A DNA stretch of 64,000 nucleotides from Chara braunii (Eukaryota > Streptophyta > Charophyceae > Charales > Characeae): positions 1,338,221 through 1,402,220 of the forward strand of contig BFEA01000031.1 of the NCBI GenBank assembly GCA_003427395.1. Direction: 5' to 3'. The notes under the pieces were generated by a model. That model worked only from the letters and a program-made list of their open reading frames with translations, did not search any database and was not told the DNA's origin. Below, piece after piece: positions 21,151 through 32,218 of this stretch. A program made the position numbers and the translations under genes. The stretch's first letter is position 1. Every line of letters begins with the position of its first letter.

Positions 21151-21599
21151 TGTCCGGGTAGTCTCTCTCCCCCCACCTCTGTTTCTTAGGTCACCTGACC
21201 AGCCACTCCCTTCCGGTCCCCCCCCCTCCCCTCGGCGGGAGGCTCAGTTAGTCGCAGGCGCGGTCCCGCCCGGTAGCCGGCGAAGTACAGATTAACACCC
21301 CCTCTTCCCCACGGGTGGGCGACCCCTAGACACTCCTCCTTCCCCCACACTCTGACCAGGAGCCCTCCCTTCTTTTTGGAATCTGGATCAGACCGCTCGA
21401 GGACGAGTCGATGGCTGCCACCACTGGCTCGCGAGGCCAGGCCCACACGACCACCACTCGGCTCAGATCGAAGGCTCGAAATGGACCAAGAAAACGTGAC
21501 CTGGTCCAGCCGATAAAGGACTTTTTAATAGAGCTAGACCTCGTAAAAGTGACGGGAAATGTCGGTACACCGCCTACAGGCGAACAGAGCTGACGAACA

Positions 21600-22010
21600 C
21601 CGGGGCAAAAAAAAAAAAAAAAAACAGGCTTTCTTGAAACATACAGATCACACCAGATCAGCCAGCGGCCGGCTCGAGGCCAGATATTTTTTGACGAGCC
21701 GTTGAAAACAAAAATTTAGGAACAACACTTAAATGGGAGCAGGGCGGGTAACCGCCTGTGCCGAAAATGAGAAAGAAAAGAGGAAAGGAAAAGAAAAGAG
21801 AACAGGCTTTCTTGAAAGATACAGATCACACTAGTTCAGCCCGCGGCCGACTCGAGCCCAGGCGTCTTTGACGGACTGTTTGCGAACAAGGAACTCTCGA
21901 AGAAACCCAGAAAACAGAAATTTTTGGAACTGCATCCAAACTGGGCGGGGTGTATAATCTTCGGGGGCCGAAAATAACTTTCTTGGGACATACAGCTATA
22001 CCGTCAGCAA
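21600..22010 (-). repeat. Three degenerate 177 bp units in the 3' LTR
   Basis: AACAGGCTTTCTTGAAACAT recurs near 21,623 and 21,801, followed by a GATCACAC(C/T)AG...CGGCC block. A weaker third copy (AACTTTCTTGGGACATACAG) lies near 21,976. The matching region in the 5' LTR is 39,440-39,860. Confidence 0.55.
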
Positions 22011-22213
22011 GAAACTCAGAGTCGGTAGTGTCTCCTGACCATTTCTTGCAGCGAACAGAAGTCACTTCCCTCCCCTCCGAAACGTAGCTCAGTACGTCGG
22101 GGGTTCGAAGCTCGTGCACACTAGCTGCAGCAGCTCCCTCCCCTCGCGTCAGCCGCGTCGCACTGGCTTTCTCGGCTCGCCCCTTCCGACACAGGAGATT
22201 CTCTACTTCTTCC

Positions 22214-23213
22214 NNNNNNNNNNNNNNNNNNNNNNNNNNNNNNNNNNNNNNNNNNNNNNNNNNNNNNNNNNNNNNNNNNNNNNNNNNNNNNNNNNNNNNN
22301 NNNNNNNNNNNNNNNNNNNNNNNNNNNNNNNNNNNNNNNNNNNNNNNNNNNNNNNNNNNNNNNNNNNNNNNNNNNNNNNNNNNNNNNNNNNNNNNNNNNN
22401 NNNNNNNNNNNNNNNNNNNNNNNNNNNNNNNNNNNNNNNNNNNNNNNNNNNNNNNNNNNNNNNNNNNNNNNNNNNNNNNNNNNNNNNNNNNNNNNNNNNN
22501 NNNNNNNNNNNNNNNNNNNNNNNNNNNNNNNNNNNNNNNNNNNNNNNNNNNNNNNNNNNNNNNNNNNNNNNNNNNNNNNNNNNNNNNNNNNNNNNNNNNN
22601 NNNNNNNNNNNNNNNNNNNNNNNNNNNNNNNNNNNNNNNNNNNNNNNNNNNNNNNNNNNNNNNNNNNNNNNNNNNNNNNNNNNNNNNNNNNNNNNNNNNN
22701 NNNNNNNNNNNNNNNNNNNNNNNNNNNNNNNNNNNNNNNNNNNNNNNNNNNNNNNNNNNNNNNNNNNNNNNNNNNNNNNNNNNNNNNNNNNNNNNNNNNN
22801 NNNNNNNNNNNNNNNNNNNNNNNNNNNNNNNNNNNNNNNNNNNNNNNNNNNNNNNNNNNNNNNNNNNNNNNNNNNNNNNNNNNNNNNNNNNNNNNNNNNN
22901 NNNNNNNNNNNNNNNNNNNNNNNNNNNNNNNNNNNNNNNNNNNNNNNNNNNNNNNNNNNNNNNNNNNNNNNNNNNNNNNNNNNNNNNNNNNNNNNNNNNN
23001 NNNNNNNNNNNNNNNNNNNNNNNNNNNNNNNNNNNNNNNNNNNNNNNNNNNNNNNNNNNNNNNNNNNNNNNNNNNNNNNNNNNNNNNNNNNNNNNNNNNN
23101 NNNNNNNNNNNNNNNNNNNNNNNNNNNNNNNNNNNNNNNNNNNNNNNNNNNNNNNNNNNNNNNNNNNNNNNNNNNNNNNNNNNNNNNNNNNNNNNNNNNN
23201 NNNNNNNNNNNNN
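22214..23213. other. Assembly gap of 1,000 N
   Basis: The left edge of this gap is the same LTR base as in the gap at 40,038-41,047. Open frames that run through it are artefacts. Confidence 0.98.
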
Positions 23214-23432
23214 GTGACTGCTAGCACCCGTCTACCCTTCCCCTCAAGCCTTCTTTATCCCTCTCTTCTCTCTCACGCGCACCAGTCTCTCCTCCTGGCG
23301 CAAGCACCGTCGGCCGACGAGCTCGTGCACTCTCTCCCGTGCGCCAGCGAATGTTATCCTCGAGCACGCACCACGCGTACTCGCTAGCTTCCAACCTCCG
23401 TGCGCTTTTCTTTTTGAGGCTCCTCTCTCTCT

Positions 23433-23440
23433 CTTTTATA
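23433..23440 (-). promoter_or_regulatory. TATA box in the 3' LTR of E4
   Basis: The minus strand reads GAGGGTATAAAAGAGAGAG. The same box is in the 5' LTR at 41,544-41,537. It is the only strong TATA match I found in the LTR in the element's direction. Confidence 0.5.
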
Positions 23441-24158
23441 CCCTCAGTCCCTCGTTACTTCCTCCTTGTATACGGCATTCGCATCTCATTCTGCTAACGT
23501 TTTCGAAATTTTCCCTTCTTCCTGCCGTTCGCCTTAAATTTTTCAAAATTTTTTCTTACTTCCCGCTCACCCTTCCTCCCCATCTGTTTGATTCAGCGTT
23601 TCCCCATCCTCGACCAATTACGGCTCACCTTTTCCTCAAGGTAGGATCGATATTACTTTGTTCGGTCGATAACCTCCCGCCGGCAGCACTTGTCCCTTTC
23701 CAATCTTTGTTACTTGCTGCACAAGTCCGTTGAGCTTCCTTGTCCGTTCGTTTTCTTCCTCCAGGATCTGGCGGGAGCTCTGATAGACGGCGCACCCCAG
23801 TACCAGCTCTGGTGCAGTTCGTTGCCCGACCGTTCGTACCCTTCGGCGCTGGTGATGTTTTCCGTACCTTCGAGAGAGTCGACTCTATTCCTCTTCTTCC
23901 CTCCCCCCCTCTCTCTGCCACATAGTTTCTTTCTCCCGACATTCTCTACCATTTCCCGCTTACTTTCGTCGATCCAGACTTCTTTTCCTCCTCCAATCGC
24001 AACTCGCCCCTCACCCTCGACAGGATCTTGATCAACCCCACTCTTCTTCGGCTGACAGTCGCGCCATCCTCGAAATTTTCCACTACTTCCCGCTCCTTCT
24101 CTCCTCCCCTCTTCATTCCTTGTCGCTCTAGATTTCTTCATCGCCCTCCAATCGCAGG

Positions 24159-24482
24159 TCATCCCTCACTCTCGGCGGGATCCTCATCGCGCCCGCTCTT
24201 CTGAGGGCTGCCCAATGCCCTCACCTGGTCTGGCGAAGCCGCCGGCACTCGCCGATTCCTTCTCCCTTCGATTGTCCGGCTTGCCGCGCGTATCTGATGC
24301 GACTCTTGGTTTAGATGCATTCTGGCTTTAGCCAGCGGATTCGTAATCAGCCCGTTCATATTCCCTTCCGTCTGGAGCAGCGGTCTCGTTCCCCATGCTT
24401 TCAAGAGTCCGTTATCAAGAACTCGCGACGCTCTCATTCCCTCCCTCCCCACATAACTCACTTTCCCTTCTTGTACTGCCAA
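24159..24482 (-). CDS. Open frame conserved in both E4 LTRs, uncertain
   Basis: The frame has about 107 codons and reads VQEGKVSYVGREGMRASRVL, then GLLKAWGTRPLLQTEGNMNG. The start is unclear (TTG at 24,482). It is also open in the other LTR at 42,265-42,588, with changes only in the last third. Because the LTRs are close copies, this conservation is weak evidence. It could be a remnant of an accessory ORF carried in the LTR, as families A and G are in E1, or a chance frame. Confidence 0.25.
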   Translation of the reverse strand: MAVQEGKVSYVGREGMRASRVLDNGLLKAWGTRPLLQTEGNMNGLITNPLAKARMHLNQESHQIRAASRTIEGRRNRRVPAASPDQVRALGSPQKSGRDEDPAESEG

Positions 24483-25221
24483 TTGCGCGCGTAGCCTCCT
24501 CCAGCCGGACCCCGGATTCGCCTGGTGGGTCCCTCAGGCGGTAAAAGCTACTAGCTGGCTCTTCTCACCATTCTCCTGCCTCAGGGACGCACACCAGATC
24601 TCACAAGAATCAAATCCCCCCTTTTCCAACCACCCGTATACGGTCCACTCCTCGGCCCTTGCATGAGCTTTGGATCCGTTGGTGGCAGCCCTCGGTCACA
24701 GTCCCCTACCTCGCTTGGAGTGACTCCAGGCCGTCGACACCAAACCCCTTCGACTCTCTCCGTCTTACCGGCCCAAGCCCGCAAGGTTGTTTATCTCGGG
24801 ACTGTGCCAAGAGAGCCTGCTTGTTATCCCCCCTGTAGTTATTCCCCTGACCCTCCTCGTGCCGAAGTCCCTTCCGATCGCAATGCTTCAGGTGCTGCTG
24901 ATAGCCCATGCTCGGGCCCTCGATAGGTCCCTTATTTTCGGCCCTAACTCGACAGTCCGCCGTTCGTTCCCGTTTTCCTGGTCCTGGCATCGAAAAACTC
25001 CGATTTTCGTGATCCGCGCGAACCCGCTCGTGACCAAAATTTGGACCGCCACTTCAGCCAATAGAAGGGTAAGTGCGTAGACCCGGACACCCGAGGACAT
25101 CCACAAGTGCTACATTCACATGCACTCATATGTCAAAACCAAGCAAAACTGTAAAAACAAAGAAGAAAAAAGTTCTTTATTTCAAAGAAAAATACTTCGG
25201 CTGTTAGACAGCCGCCCGACA

Positions 25222-25242
25222 ACCAGCCCACACCCCAATTCT
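25222..25242 (-). other. Possible polypurine tract of E4
   Basis: Directly upstream of the 3' LTR the minus strand reads AATTGGGGTGTGGGCTGGT, which is purine-rich but has T interruptions. Its position is right for plus-strand priming in reverse transcription. Confidence 0.35.
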
Positions 25243-25349
25243 CGCCGTCCCCGGCGAGCATTTCCCTCTATTTTTCACCTCTCCTCATTTCAGTTCATCC
25301 CGTATCCCCTGGTTCCCCCGGATGCCCTTTACCTTTTCGATGCCTGTTT

Positions 25350-25500
25350 TTCCTAACTATGCTCGTCTTCCCTAACCACGGTACAAAATTCCTTTCGGCG
25401 TCACAACATATCGCCCTTTTCCGGCTCACGTTTTCCTAACTATGGTACATTCTCCCTTTCGGCCCCGTGACACACGTCCCTTCCTAACTATGGTACAATC
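25350..25500 (-). repeat. Short tandem repeats between integrase and 3' LTR
   Basis: CCTAACTATGGTACA or CCTAACCACGGTACA followed by TTC(C/T)CTTTCGGC...GTCACA recurs near 25,353, 25,372, 25,433 and 25,483, with units of about 50-60 bp. Confidence 0.5.
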
Positions 25501-25535
25501 ACCCTTCCCAGGACTAAGACTCTTGGGGCCTCATC

Positions 25536-26180
25536 CTATGACTGTCTCTGTCTCCTTCTCCTCTTCTCGAGCCTCTCTCTCTTCCGTTTCCTCTCTCTTC
25601 TCTCTCGTTTGATTTTCAAGGCTCTCCTTGAGGCACTCCTCTCTCTCAATCTGCGCTTCCCTAACCGATCGGCGGCCTCTTCATCCTCTCTAGGTTTTTT
25701 CTTCTTCCCAGGGGTCTTTGGTAGGGAAGGTTTCCGAACCTTATACCCCTTCCTAGGTGGGCGAGACGAGGCCCCTTGTTTGGAGGTCTCCCCTTTTTCA
25801 TGCGTGATGGTCAACTCCGCGCCGAGCGCTTCTTTCCCTTTTCGTTTTGGCCCCTCCCCAAGGGTCCCTCTCGATCGGAAGATCTTGAGACGAACCCCTG
25901 CGATAGGGTCCCGCAGCCTACTCCCATCTAACTCCGCGAGCATATAGGCCCCCCCGTCCAATCTTTTTAGGACCTTGTATGGTCCCATCCATCGGCTTGC
26001 CAATTTTCGGCTCCAGGTCTTTTCTAGTGACGAATCGTACATCAGCACTAGGTCGTTCACCCCTATTGGAGCTCTTCGGACCCGTAGATTTTTGTCCCAT
26101 CTATCTTTCCCTTTCACCCTCTCCCTCTCGACGTTCTCACTGGCCGTGGCTACCCCGGCATCCAAGTTCTCGGCTATTTG
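25536..26180 (-). pseudogene. pol: E4 integrase C-terminal domain and basic tail
   Basis: This continues the integrase frame after an in-frame TAG (26,183-26,181; ARI*QIAENLDA). It contains WDKNLRVRRAPIGVNDLVLM, then a GPY/F-like module with WMGPYKVLKRLDGGAYMLAE. That module is typical of Ty3/gypsy integrase C-termini and is thought to help multimerise the enzyme. About 100 residues of Lys/Arg-rich tail follow, ending in runs such as KRERRERKRKRERLEKRRRR. No chromodomain is seen. The tail may bind nucleic acid or act as a nuclear localisation signal; this is inference. Confidence 0.75.
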
Positions 26181-27296
26181 CTATATTCGTGCTTCCAAAA
26201 ACTCACCCCTACACATGTTGGTCTTCCATGAGACACTTGTCCAAGTGTCAACGTGGAACTCAATGGATAGGGGACAATGCCTGCCGAACCAAAGGGTGTA
26301 AGGAGGGTATCCAATACTTGATCTGACCGTGATGTTGTCCGCCCAAACTGCGTACCGTAAATACTTGGGCCATTGTTCCGTGCGACCCCTACACCATTTC
26401 GCTAGGGCGTCCACAAGTGTTTGGTGTCCCCTCTCTACCAGCCCATTGCTTTCGGGGTGATAAGCGGTCGTGTAGGCTGCCCCGATCCCTGCTTTTTCTA
26501 ACAACCCCTTTACCTTTTGGTTCGAGAACTCATCTCCCCTATCCATGACTTTTCTCCCGACACACCCATACCGCGCGATATACTCTAGGAGAAAATCACT
26601 TACCTCCTCCGCCGTCTTTTTCTTAATGGCCTTGGCTTCTACGAATCTGGTGAGGTCATCCCGGGCGTTGATTATATATCGGAGACCGCCGACCCCTTTT
26701 GGCATGGTTACCAAGTTTATATGGACCTTCTCGCCCGGAACCGTGGGAAGCGACGAAACTAAGGGTTCTTTGTATCGAACCGTCACCCTCGTCTGGCAAG
26801 CTTCACAGGTAGAACAGTACTTTTCCACTTCGGTGTATTGCCCGTCCCACCAATATAGCCTACGGACCTTATCGAAAGTACCCTTCACCCCTCTATGACC
26901 CCCAACGACCCCGTCGTGCAACTCCTCTATGACCGCCCTCCTTTCCTCCGGATCGCACAGCACCCTCATGGGTATTGTGAATTTGGTGGGTCTCTTGAAG
27001 AGGTGGCCTCCCCGCAGGCAATACCCCAGCGCCTCTTGCTGGATCTTTTCAGTCCCTGTTTTCCTACCGGCCAGGTACAGTCCTATGTCTCGGTACTTTC
27101 CGTCGTAGAGATTCGCGAAAAAGGTCCTTGGGCCCCCTTCTTCCCCTCGGCTGCTCCCAGCTATTTGCGCCCTATTTGCGGCGACTTTCATTATCGCCTT
27201 TCCGGCCATTGCCTCTTCTTCCTCCTTAAGCCTAGGTAGGTCCTCCTCTCGAATGGGAAGACGGGACAATCCATCGGCGACCTGTTTTTTTCTCCC
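26181..27296 (-). pseudogene. pol: E4 integrase
   Basis: It has an HHCC zinc-binding region (HDGVVGGH...CSTCEAC, about 26,800-26,930) and a DDE-type core. The second Asp (VMDRGDEFSN) and the Glu (SNGLVERGHQTL) are present. At the first catalytic position the codon is AAC (26,717-26,715), reading HINLVTMP where relatives have HIDLV. A GAC-to-AAC change would inactivate strand transfer. The frame is the same as RT and is separated from it by a TAG (27,299-27,297). Integrase inserts the cDNA into the host genome. Confidence 0.85.
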
Positions 27297-28553
27297 CTAT
27301 ATCCTCTCGACCCTGTAGTCATAAAGCCTGATATGGATCCTCCAGCGTGCGATGGTTGGATCCGTCAATGAGAAATCCTTTTGGAGGACCGCGGCCACTG
27401 CCGTCGGGTCCACCCTTAGGAGAAAACGTCGTCCGTACAGGTAGTGACGGAAGGCTTTCAGGGAATGCAATACCCCCAACACCTCTTTCTTGAATTGACT
27501 ATAATTTCTCTCTGCGGGGTTCAAGGTACGACTCTCGAATCGCAAAGGCCTCTCTCTTCCTTCCCCATCCTTTTGTGACAGGAGACCCCCTACCGAGTAA
27601 GGTCCAGCGTCCGTGGATACTATAAACGGACGACTCTCTTCGTCTTCAAAAAACGGGACCCCTAGGACTTCTCCACCTTCGCGGAATTCCCCCTTCAAGG
27701 CTTCCATGGCCGTTGTTTGCTTTTCTCCCCAAACCCATCCTTCTGATTTCCTGAGGAGTCTTCTAAGGGGTTCCGCCTTCTCTCCATAGGCCTTTATGAA
27801 GATTCGCCAGCAACCCACAACCCCTAGAAATTGCCAGACCTCCGTTATGGATTTGAGCGGCGATGGCCAAGTCATCAACTTTACTAGCTTCTCGGGATCG
27901 GGCCTCCGCCCCTCTTTATCGCAAATGAACCCTAATATCTTGATGGAGGATATGCCCCAGCGACTCCTAGTCCCGCTTACTGTGAGGTTCGCATCGTCTA
28001 GTTTCTCAAGGACGTCTCTGACATCTTTCATATGGTCGGCCACAAACTTTCTAACCCCCGGGAAAACCTCTGTCTCATCCTGCTCGACCGGTCCTTTTAT
28101 CGGGAAATCATCCAGGAAGACCTCCACCTTCTCGGGTATGAATTCCTTGAGGACCGCGATCATGGCCCTTTGGAACACAGCTACCCCATTCGTCCAACCC
28201 ATCGGTACCACCATCATTTGAACTAGCCCTAAAGGTGTATGCATGGCGGTCATGTGCCTATCCCTGTAATCTAAGGGAATCTCGTCGTACCCTGAGAAGA
28301 GATCGCAAATAGAGTAAATCGAGCGACCAGCTGACCCTTCCGCTAGCAAGTCGGCCTCAGGTATAGATCCCACGTCTCTTATGGTGACTGCATTGGTTCT
28401 CTGGAGGTTCTGGATCCATCTTAGTTTGTTGCTACCTCCCTTCCTTAGAAAGAACCACTTATTGGAGTAGGCACTCTCGCAAGGTTCCGCGACGAATGTC
28501 CTGATATTTTCCTTGATGAAGGTCACTATCTCTTCTTTCTCCTTTTGAGCATA
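27297..28553 (-). pseudogene. pol: E4 reverse transcriptase and RNase H
   Basis: RT motifs in order are ICDLFSGYDEIPLD, PMGWTNGVAVFQRAM and the catalytic FLDDF (28,118-28,104). RNase H follows with STDAGPYSVGGLLSQ, ERNYSQFKKEVLGV and LRVDPTAVAAVL. The active-site residues look intact. The frame ends at TAG 27,299-27,297 and is preceded by TAG 28,556-28,554 (PQW*YAQ), both in frame with the neighbouring parts. With the stops restored it would be one continuous Ty3/gypsy pol frame. This enzyme copies the element RNA into DNA. Confidence 0.85.
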
Positions 28554-29132
28554 CTACCATTGAGGTCTTTCCTTCCAAGGGACATGGGGGACCGTGTGGA
28601 TTCGGGTAGGATCAACATACCTCGGGTCGATTCTCCCTCTCTCCGAGTCGTCAAAGACAATGGCCTTATCGCAGCCCCTTAAGGTCATTGTTATGAACTT
28701 TTTTTCTTTCTCCGTGAGATTCTCATCTCCTATATCAATTTTGGCCAGTCTATCGGCCGTTATCCTTTGCCCCTCCGTCTCTTTCCTCTTCCTGATGATA
28801 TCGGCTATCTTCTCTTCCGATATCGTAACTTCCCCCGTTCTATCCCGGCTGACCGCGGCGGGTTTCACTTTCTCCGCCATGGTTTTGTGTTTCTTATCTC
28901 CGCCGGCTAGGGGGATCCCTCCAAAAAAAGACAAACTAACGCACCCACCGAACTCCTCTTCCTCGTCTTCCTTCTCGTACCCCATGCCGTTAATTACCAC
29001 CCTGTCCCCCACGTCTTCGATCTCCAATTGGTCCCCCTTGGGTCCTCTATCCGTCAAGGGCACTTCCTCTAGACAGACTCGACAAACCCTCGACTGGGCC
29101 CCCTTGCGCCTAGTAAGGCTGGTCCGGTTACG
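28554..29132 (-). pseudogene. pol: E4 pol linker between protease and RT
   Basis: The frame continues directly from the protease after an in-frame TAA (29,135-29,133; VDAQD*RNRTS). It encodes an acidic, low-complexity stretch (EKEDEEEEFGG), then TISEEKIADIIRKRKETEGQ and KKFITMTLRGCDKAIVFDDS, and ends in HVPWKERPQW before the RT fingers. Segments like this usually form the N-terminal part of RT in this group. It shares its frame with both neighbours. Confidence 0.65.
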
Positions 29133-31406
29133 TTAATCTTGCGCGTCCACCGTCTTCAGGACCACTCCGATTCCATCAGGACTTTGGATCGAGAGAGTTT
29201 GACTTTCATCCGGCAAATCAACTGTGGTCGCATGTACCGCGCTTAGCCAAGTCTTCCCGAGGATTAATTCGGAGGAACATTCTTTCACCGTAAAGATCGG
29301 TACCGTGGCCTCCACACCAGCTACCTCAATTACGGGGCTATGACACACCCCTTCCGCCGGTTGCAGCTTGTTATCTACCATCACCATCGACATTGACACC
29401 TCTTGGTCTATCTCCAGGCCTAACTCTCGCGCGATGGAGTCCTTACATACCGTAGACTCGGACCCGTTGTCCACTAAAGCCCTCATCTTTTTCCCACTTA
29501 CCACCGCCTGGAGCTGGCCACTCCCCAGCACGTAGAGCTTCTTGGCCTCTTTCCTCGAGAAGAAATTGGCCGGCAGCTCCTCCATGGTAATGCGGGTGGC
29601 CCGCACTTCTTCCTTGGCGGGATCTTCTACTGGTACCATTGGTGCTACCGCTAGCGGGACCCTCACCTTCCTTGTGATGATTAGGAGCTCCTCTCTGACA
29701 CTTTTGCTTGCGGCCAGATACTCTAAAAGGGTGCACTGCATGGGCTGCATCAGCGTTTGCCTAAGGGGTGCTACCGTGTCTATCTCGTCCAGGGTGCACT
29801 TCATTTCGAACTTTTTGGGGCCCCTTTTCTTAGGTGATTTCGGCGAAGTGGGTTCCTCTTTCTTTTCCTCCCCTGCTTTCGCATCGGTCATTGGTTGGTC
29901 ATTATCTCCGCTTTTCACCTCCGTACTTTCCGTCACGCTTACTTGGTTCTCAAATGTCTCAGCCCCGACCTGCGGCCTCACCCTTAGGTAGGGTCTCTCC
30001 TCCTCGGCCTGTGTATCTATGAACTTGATGTTGGATACTTGGGGTTCCCTAATGGACAACCCTCCCGGTGACTCCATCATTTGGATGTGAGCCGCGCTCG
30101 AGGAGCCCCCGACCTCCGGCTTCTTTCCTAGCCTAGCCTCTTGAAGGGCCACCCTCTTATCCACGTTCACCCTCATCGATGGATAGAAGGAGACCGCCTC
30201 TCCGCTGTCTCCCCACACAACCCACTTGTTTTCATTCAACTTGACCACTCCCAATCTCAACGCCTCCGTGAGATAAGGGCAGTCCCTTTTGATGTGGTTT
30301 TCTTCGTTGCAGTAGACACACCCAGCCCGAGCTTGGGGATTGTTGGGACGCGGACCCCCTTGTGCCGTTGCTGCTATCGGCGCAGGCGCAGCCGGTAGCT
30401 GCGGTGCCAGAGGTGGTGGCGCTCTAAACTCCGGACGAGGCCCAGGGGCCCTGGCTTGAGGGGCGTCTCCCCACCTTCCATCCCTAGCATCCTTCCAATG
30501 GGAATTTCCCCAATCGGAACCACGATTCCCCCCTACTTCCTTGTCGTTCCTCCAACCTCCCTGGCCAATTGATTCGTTCCTCCATCCGGTAGGCCAGTCT
30601 CCCCACCGGGGGCCAGGCGGAGCCGGTGGTGGTCTATCGCTCCCCTTTGGACCATCGTTCCGCGTCCCTCGCATGTTGCGGAGAGCCATGTCCAAGGTCT
30701 CTTTCATGTATTCTCTTACGTCCACCCCCCCCCCTGTGAAAACCACTTCGGCTACTTTCTCGAAATTTGCAGAATCCCTCGGGGCCTTTTCAAGGACCTC
30801 CTTTCTCTTTTCCTCAGGCAGGTGTAGCATGAACATTATGCACCTGTCTACCTCGGACAACATGCCCCTATCCACTAGGGTTTGGGATAAGCGTTTGAAC
30901 CTTCGGGTGAAGGCTACCAAGCTTTCCCGCTCCCCCCTTGTAATCCGTCGCAAGCCCTCTACGGTTGGGATTAAGTCATCACAGGCAAAAGTCTGCAATA
31001 GGCTCGCCCTGAAGGTCCTCCATCGACCGTCCGAGGGGTAGATAGCCCGGATTGCGGTGTCTAATTCGGGGTCCGAGTGCTGGATAAAATAGTCGATCCA
31101 CTCCCTTTCGGAGAATCTCTTGCGGTACGCGTAACTTTCTCATTTCTCCACAAACCCAGTTACATCTCGCCCATCGAAAAAAAGCGCCTCTAGACCCAGG
31201 TTGACGTCATAATAGGGCACCCGTCGGTCGTCATATCGGCGAAAATAGAGACCTTCCATAGGTCCATCGGTTGCCGGATCGTACGGCCTATACCACGAGG
31301 GATCGGTCTCCTCTACCCGGCCTCGAGGTCTTGATGATTCCCAGGGGTCTTCCCCATAGCGACTCTGCTCATCTAGCCAATCTGCTTCCCACCGAGCGAG
31401 GTCCCT
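29133..31406 (-). pseudogene. gag-pro: E4 gag and protease
   Basis: The exact start is unclear. In-frame TGA (31,142-31,140, EK*ESYAYR) and TAG (31,409-31,407, EEF*RDLARW) interrupt the N-terminal part. Features in order are FDGRDVTGFVEK, the gag domain with LVAFTRRFKRLSQTL and CIMFMLHLPEEKR, a Trp/Gly/Arg-rich spacer, a CCHC knuckle CVYCNEENHIKRDC (about 30,279-30,320), a variable linker, then a retropepsin-like domain with ALVDNGSESTVC (about 29,457-29,480) and ELILGKTWL. Retropepsins carry D-S/T-G, so D-N-G is suspect. Gag packages the RNA and the protease matures the polyprotein. The frame ends at TAA 29,135-29,133. Confidence 0.8.
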
Positions 31407-31570
31407 CTAAAACTCCTCCGGGGCTCCATCCCTTGACTCCTGCCTATTATCTCGCCAGTTGCCCAAGCCGCATCTGCCTCTCTCACGGCCCATCTACATG
31501 ACCTACTTCCAGCCTCCATTGGCCTCTTTTCCCTAAGACCCCTTCTACTTGGCCCCCCTTCCTCTTCTCT

Positions 31571-32215
31571 CTAGAGTGGCTTGTACCCCCCCCTATCTCT
31601 TGGGAGTTCCAGGGTTTCTCCCATTCTTGCGTCCGGCAAATCCCCCCATCGAGATTCTATAGGAAGGCCCCTCGAGCCCTCGGTTGCCCCCTCTCTTACT
31701 GACATTCTCATTTCCACACCAGATCTCGGGCCTACCAAGCCCTGCCTTTCACTGGTGACCCCCTCCGGGATCCTCTCGACCCATCTCCTCCCCTCTCTCA
31801 AGTCCCTCCTGTCTTGACACTCCTCTTCTTCTCCCCTAAGTGGCCGATACCCTTGTCTATCCCTAGGGAAATCCCTTGTCCCCTCTAGCCTTGCTTCCGC
31901 ATCAATTAGGTCCGCCCACCGGGACTCCACCGGAACGCCTCTCGTGGCTTCGGCTACCCCCTCGTTCACCATCACCCGCGGCCCCACATCCCTGTGCACT
32001 CTCACCTCCGCGTCAGCCCTTTGCCCCTCTGTGGCTTGTCTCTCTCCCAGAGCCATTTCTGGGACCCCTTCGGCCCTATCAAGCGTCTCCTTCCCCTCAG
32101 TCATTTCTTCCACTACCTTGCTTAGACTGGCCCCCAACTCAAGGCTCTTCACTATCCCCCTTCGTTCAGTGGTTTCCGGCAGACCAGGGAGACCAGCCCC
32201 CGCTTCACTCTCCAT
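31571..32215 (-). CDS. E4 array protein with internal duplication (last before gag)
   Basis: The ATG is at 32,215-32,213, about 20 nt after the previous stop, and the protein is about 214 aa. The second half holds a duplicated module. VPVESRWADLIDAEARLEGT and FPRDRQGYRPLRGEEEE are echoed by LPIESRWGDLPDARMGETLE and LPRDRGGYKPL. The frame continues past its TAG (31,573-31,571) with REEEGG and RRGLREKRPMEAG, again like the first module, so the stop may be secondary. It is rich in Glu and Arg and probably disordered. It overlaps the presumed gag N-terminus in another frame. Confidence 0.45.
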   Translation of the reverse strand: MESEAGAGLPGLPETTERRGIVKSLELGASLSKVVEEMTEGKETLDRAEGVPEMALGERQATEGQRADAEVRVHRDVGPRVMVNEGVAEATRGVPVESRWADLIDAEARLEGTRDFPRDRQGYRPLRGEEEECQDRRDLREGRRWVERIPEGVTSERQGLVGPRSGVEMRMSVREGATEGSRGLPIESRWGDLPDARMGETLELPRDRGGYKPL

Positions 32216-32218
32216 GCA

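Larger units (their letters stand above)
21151..25221 (-). repeat. 3' LTR of element E4
   Basis: It matches 38,986-43,328 throughout. It includes a 1,000-base assembly gap and lacks about 280 bp of tandem repeat that the other LTR has after the gap (near 41,151-41,435). It contains the 177 bp repeats, a TATA box and a conserved open frame. The differences between the LTRs that I compared are both transitions and transversions. Confidence 0.85.

Noticed and set aside
22084-22112. tRNA gene in the E4 LTR (TAGCTCAG ... GGTTCGAAGCTC)
   Set aside because: A- and B-box-like words are only about 10 bases apart and no acceptor stem forms; it is identical in both LTRs because they are copies.
22114-23227. 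Long open frames across the two N gaps (also 39,948-41,267)
   Set aside because: They consist almost wholly of N; no stop can be called in unknown sequence.
25536-26180. Chromodomain at the integrase C-terminus
   Set aside because: Only a GPY/F-like module and a basic low-complexity tail are present; no aromatic-cage pattern was found.
28594-29136. Plus-strand ORFs within E4 gag-pol (for example 28,594-29,136, 29,542-29,991, 30,541-31,041)
   Set aside because: They are antisense shadows of the polyprotein; the minus strand carries all recognisable motifs.
25536-31409. A variant genetic code with TAG/TAA read as glutamine
   Set aside because: If TAR were a regular Gln codon there should be many more; Gln is mostly CAG/CAA in these frames, and stops also include TGA. 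Point-mutation decay explains the data better.
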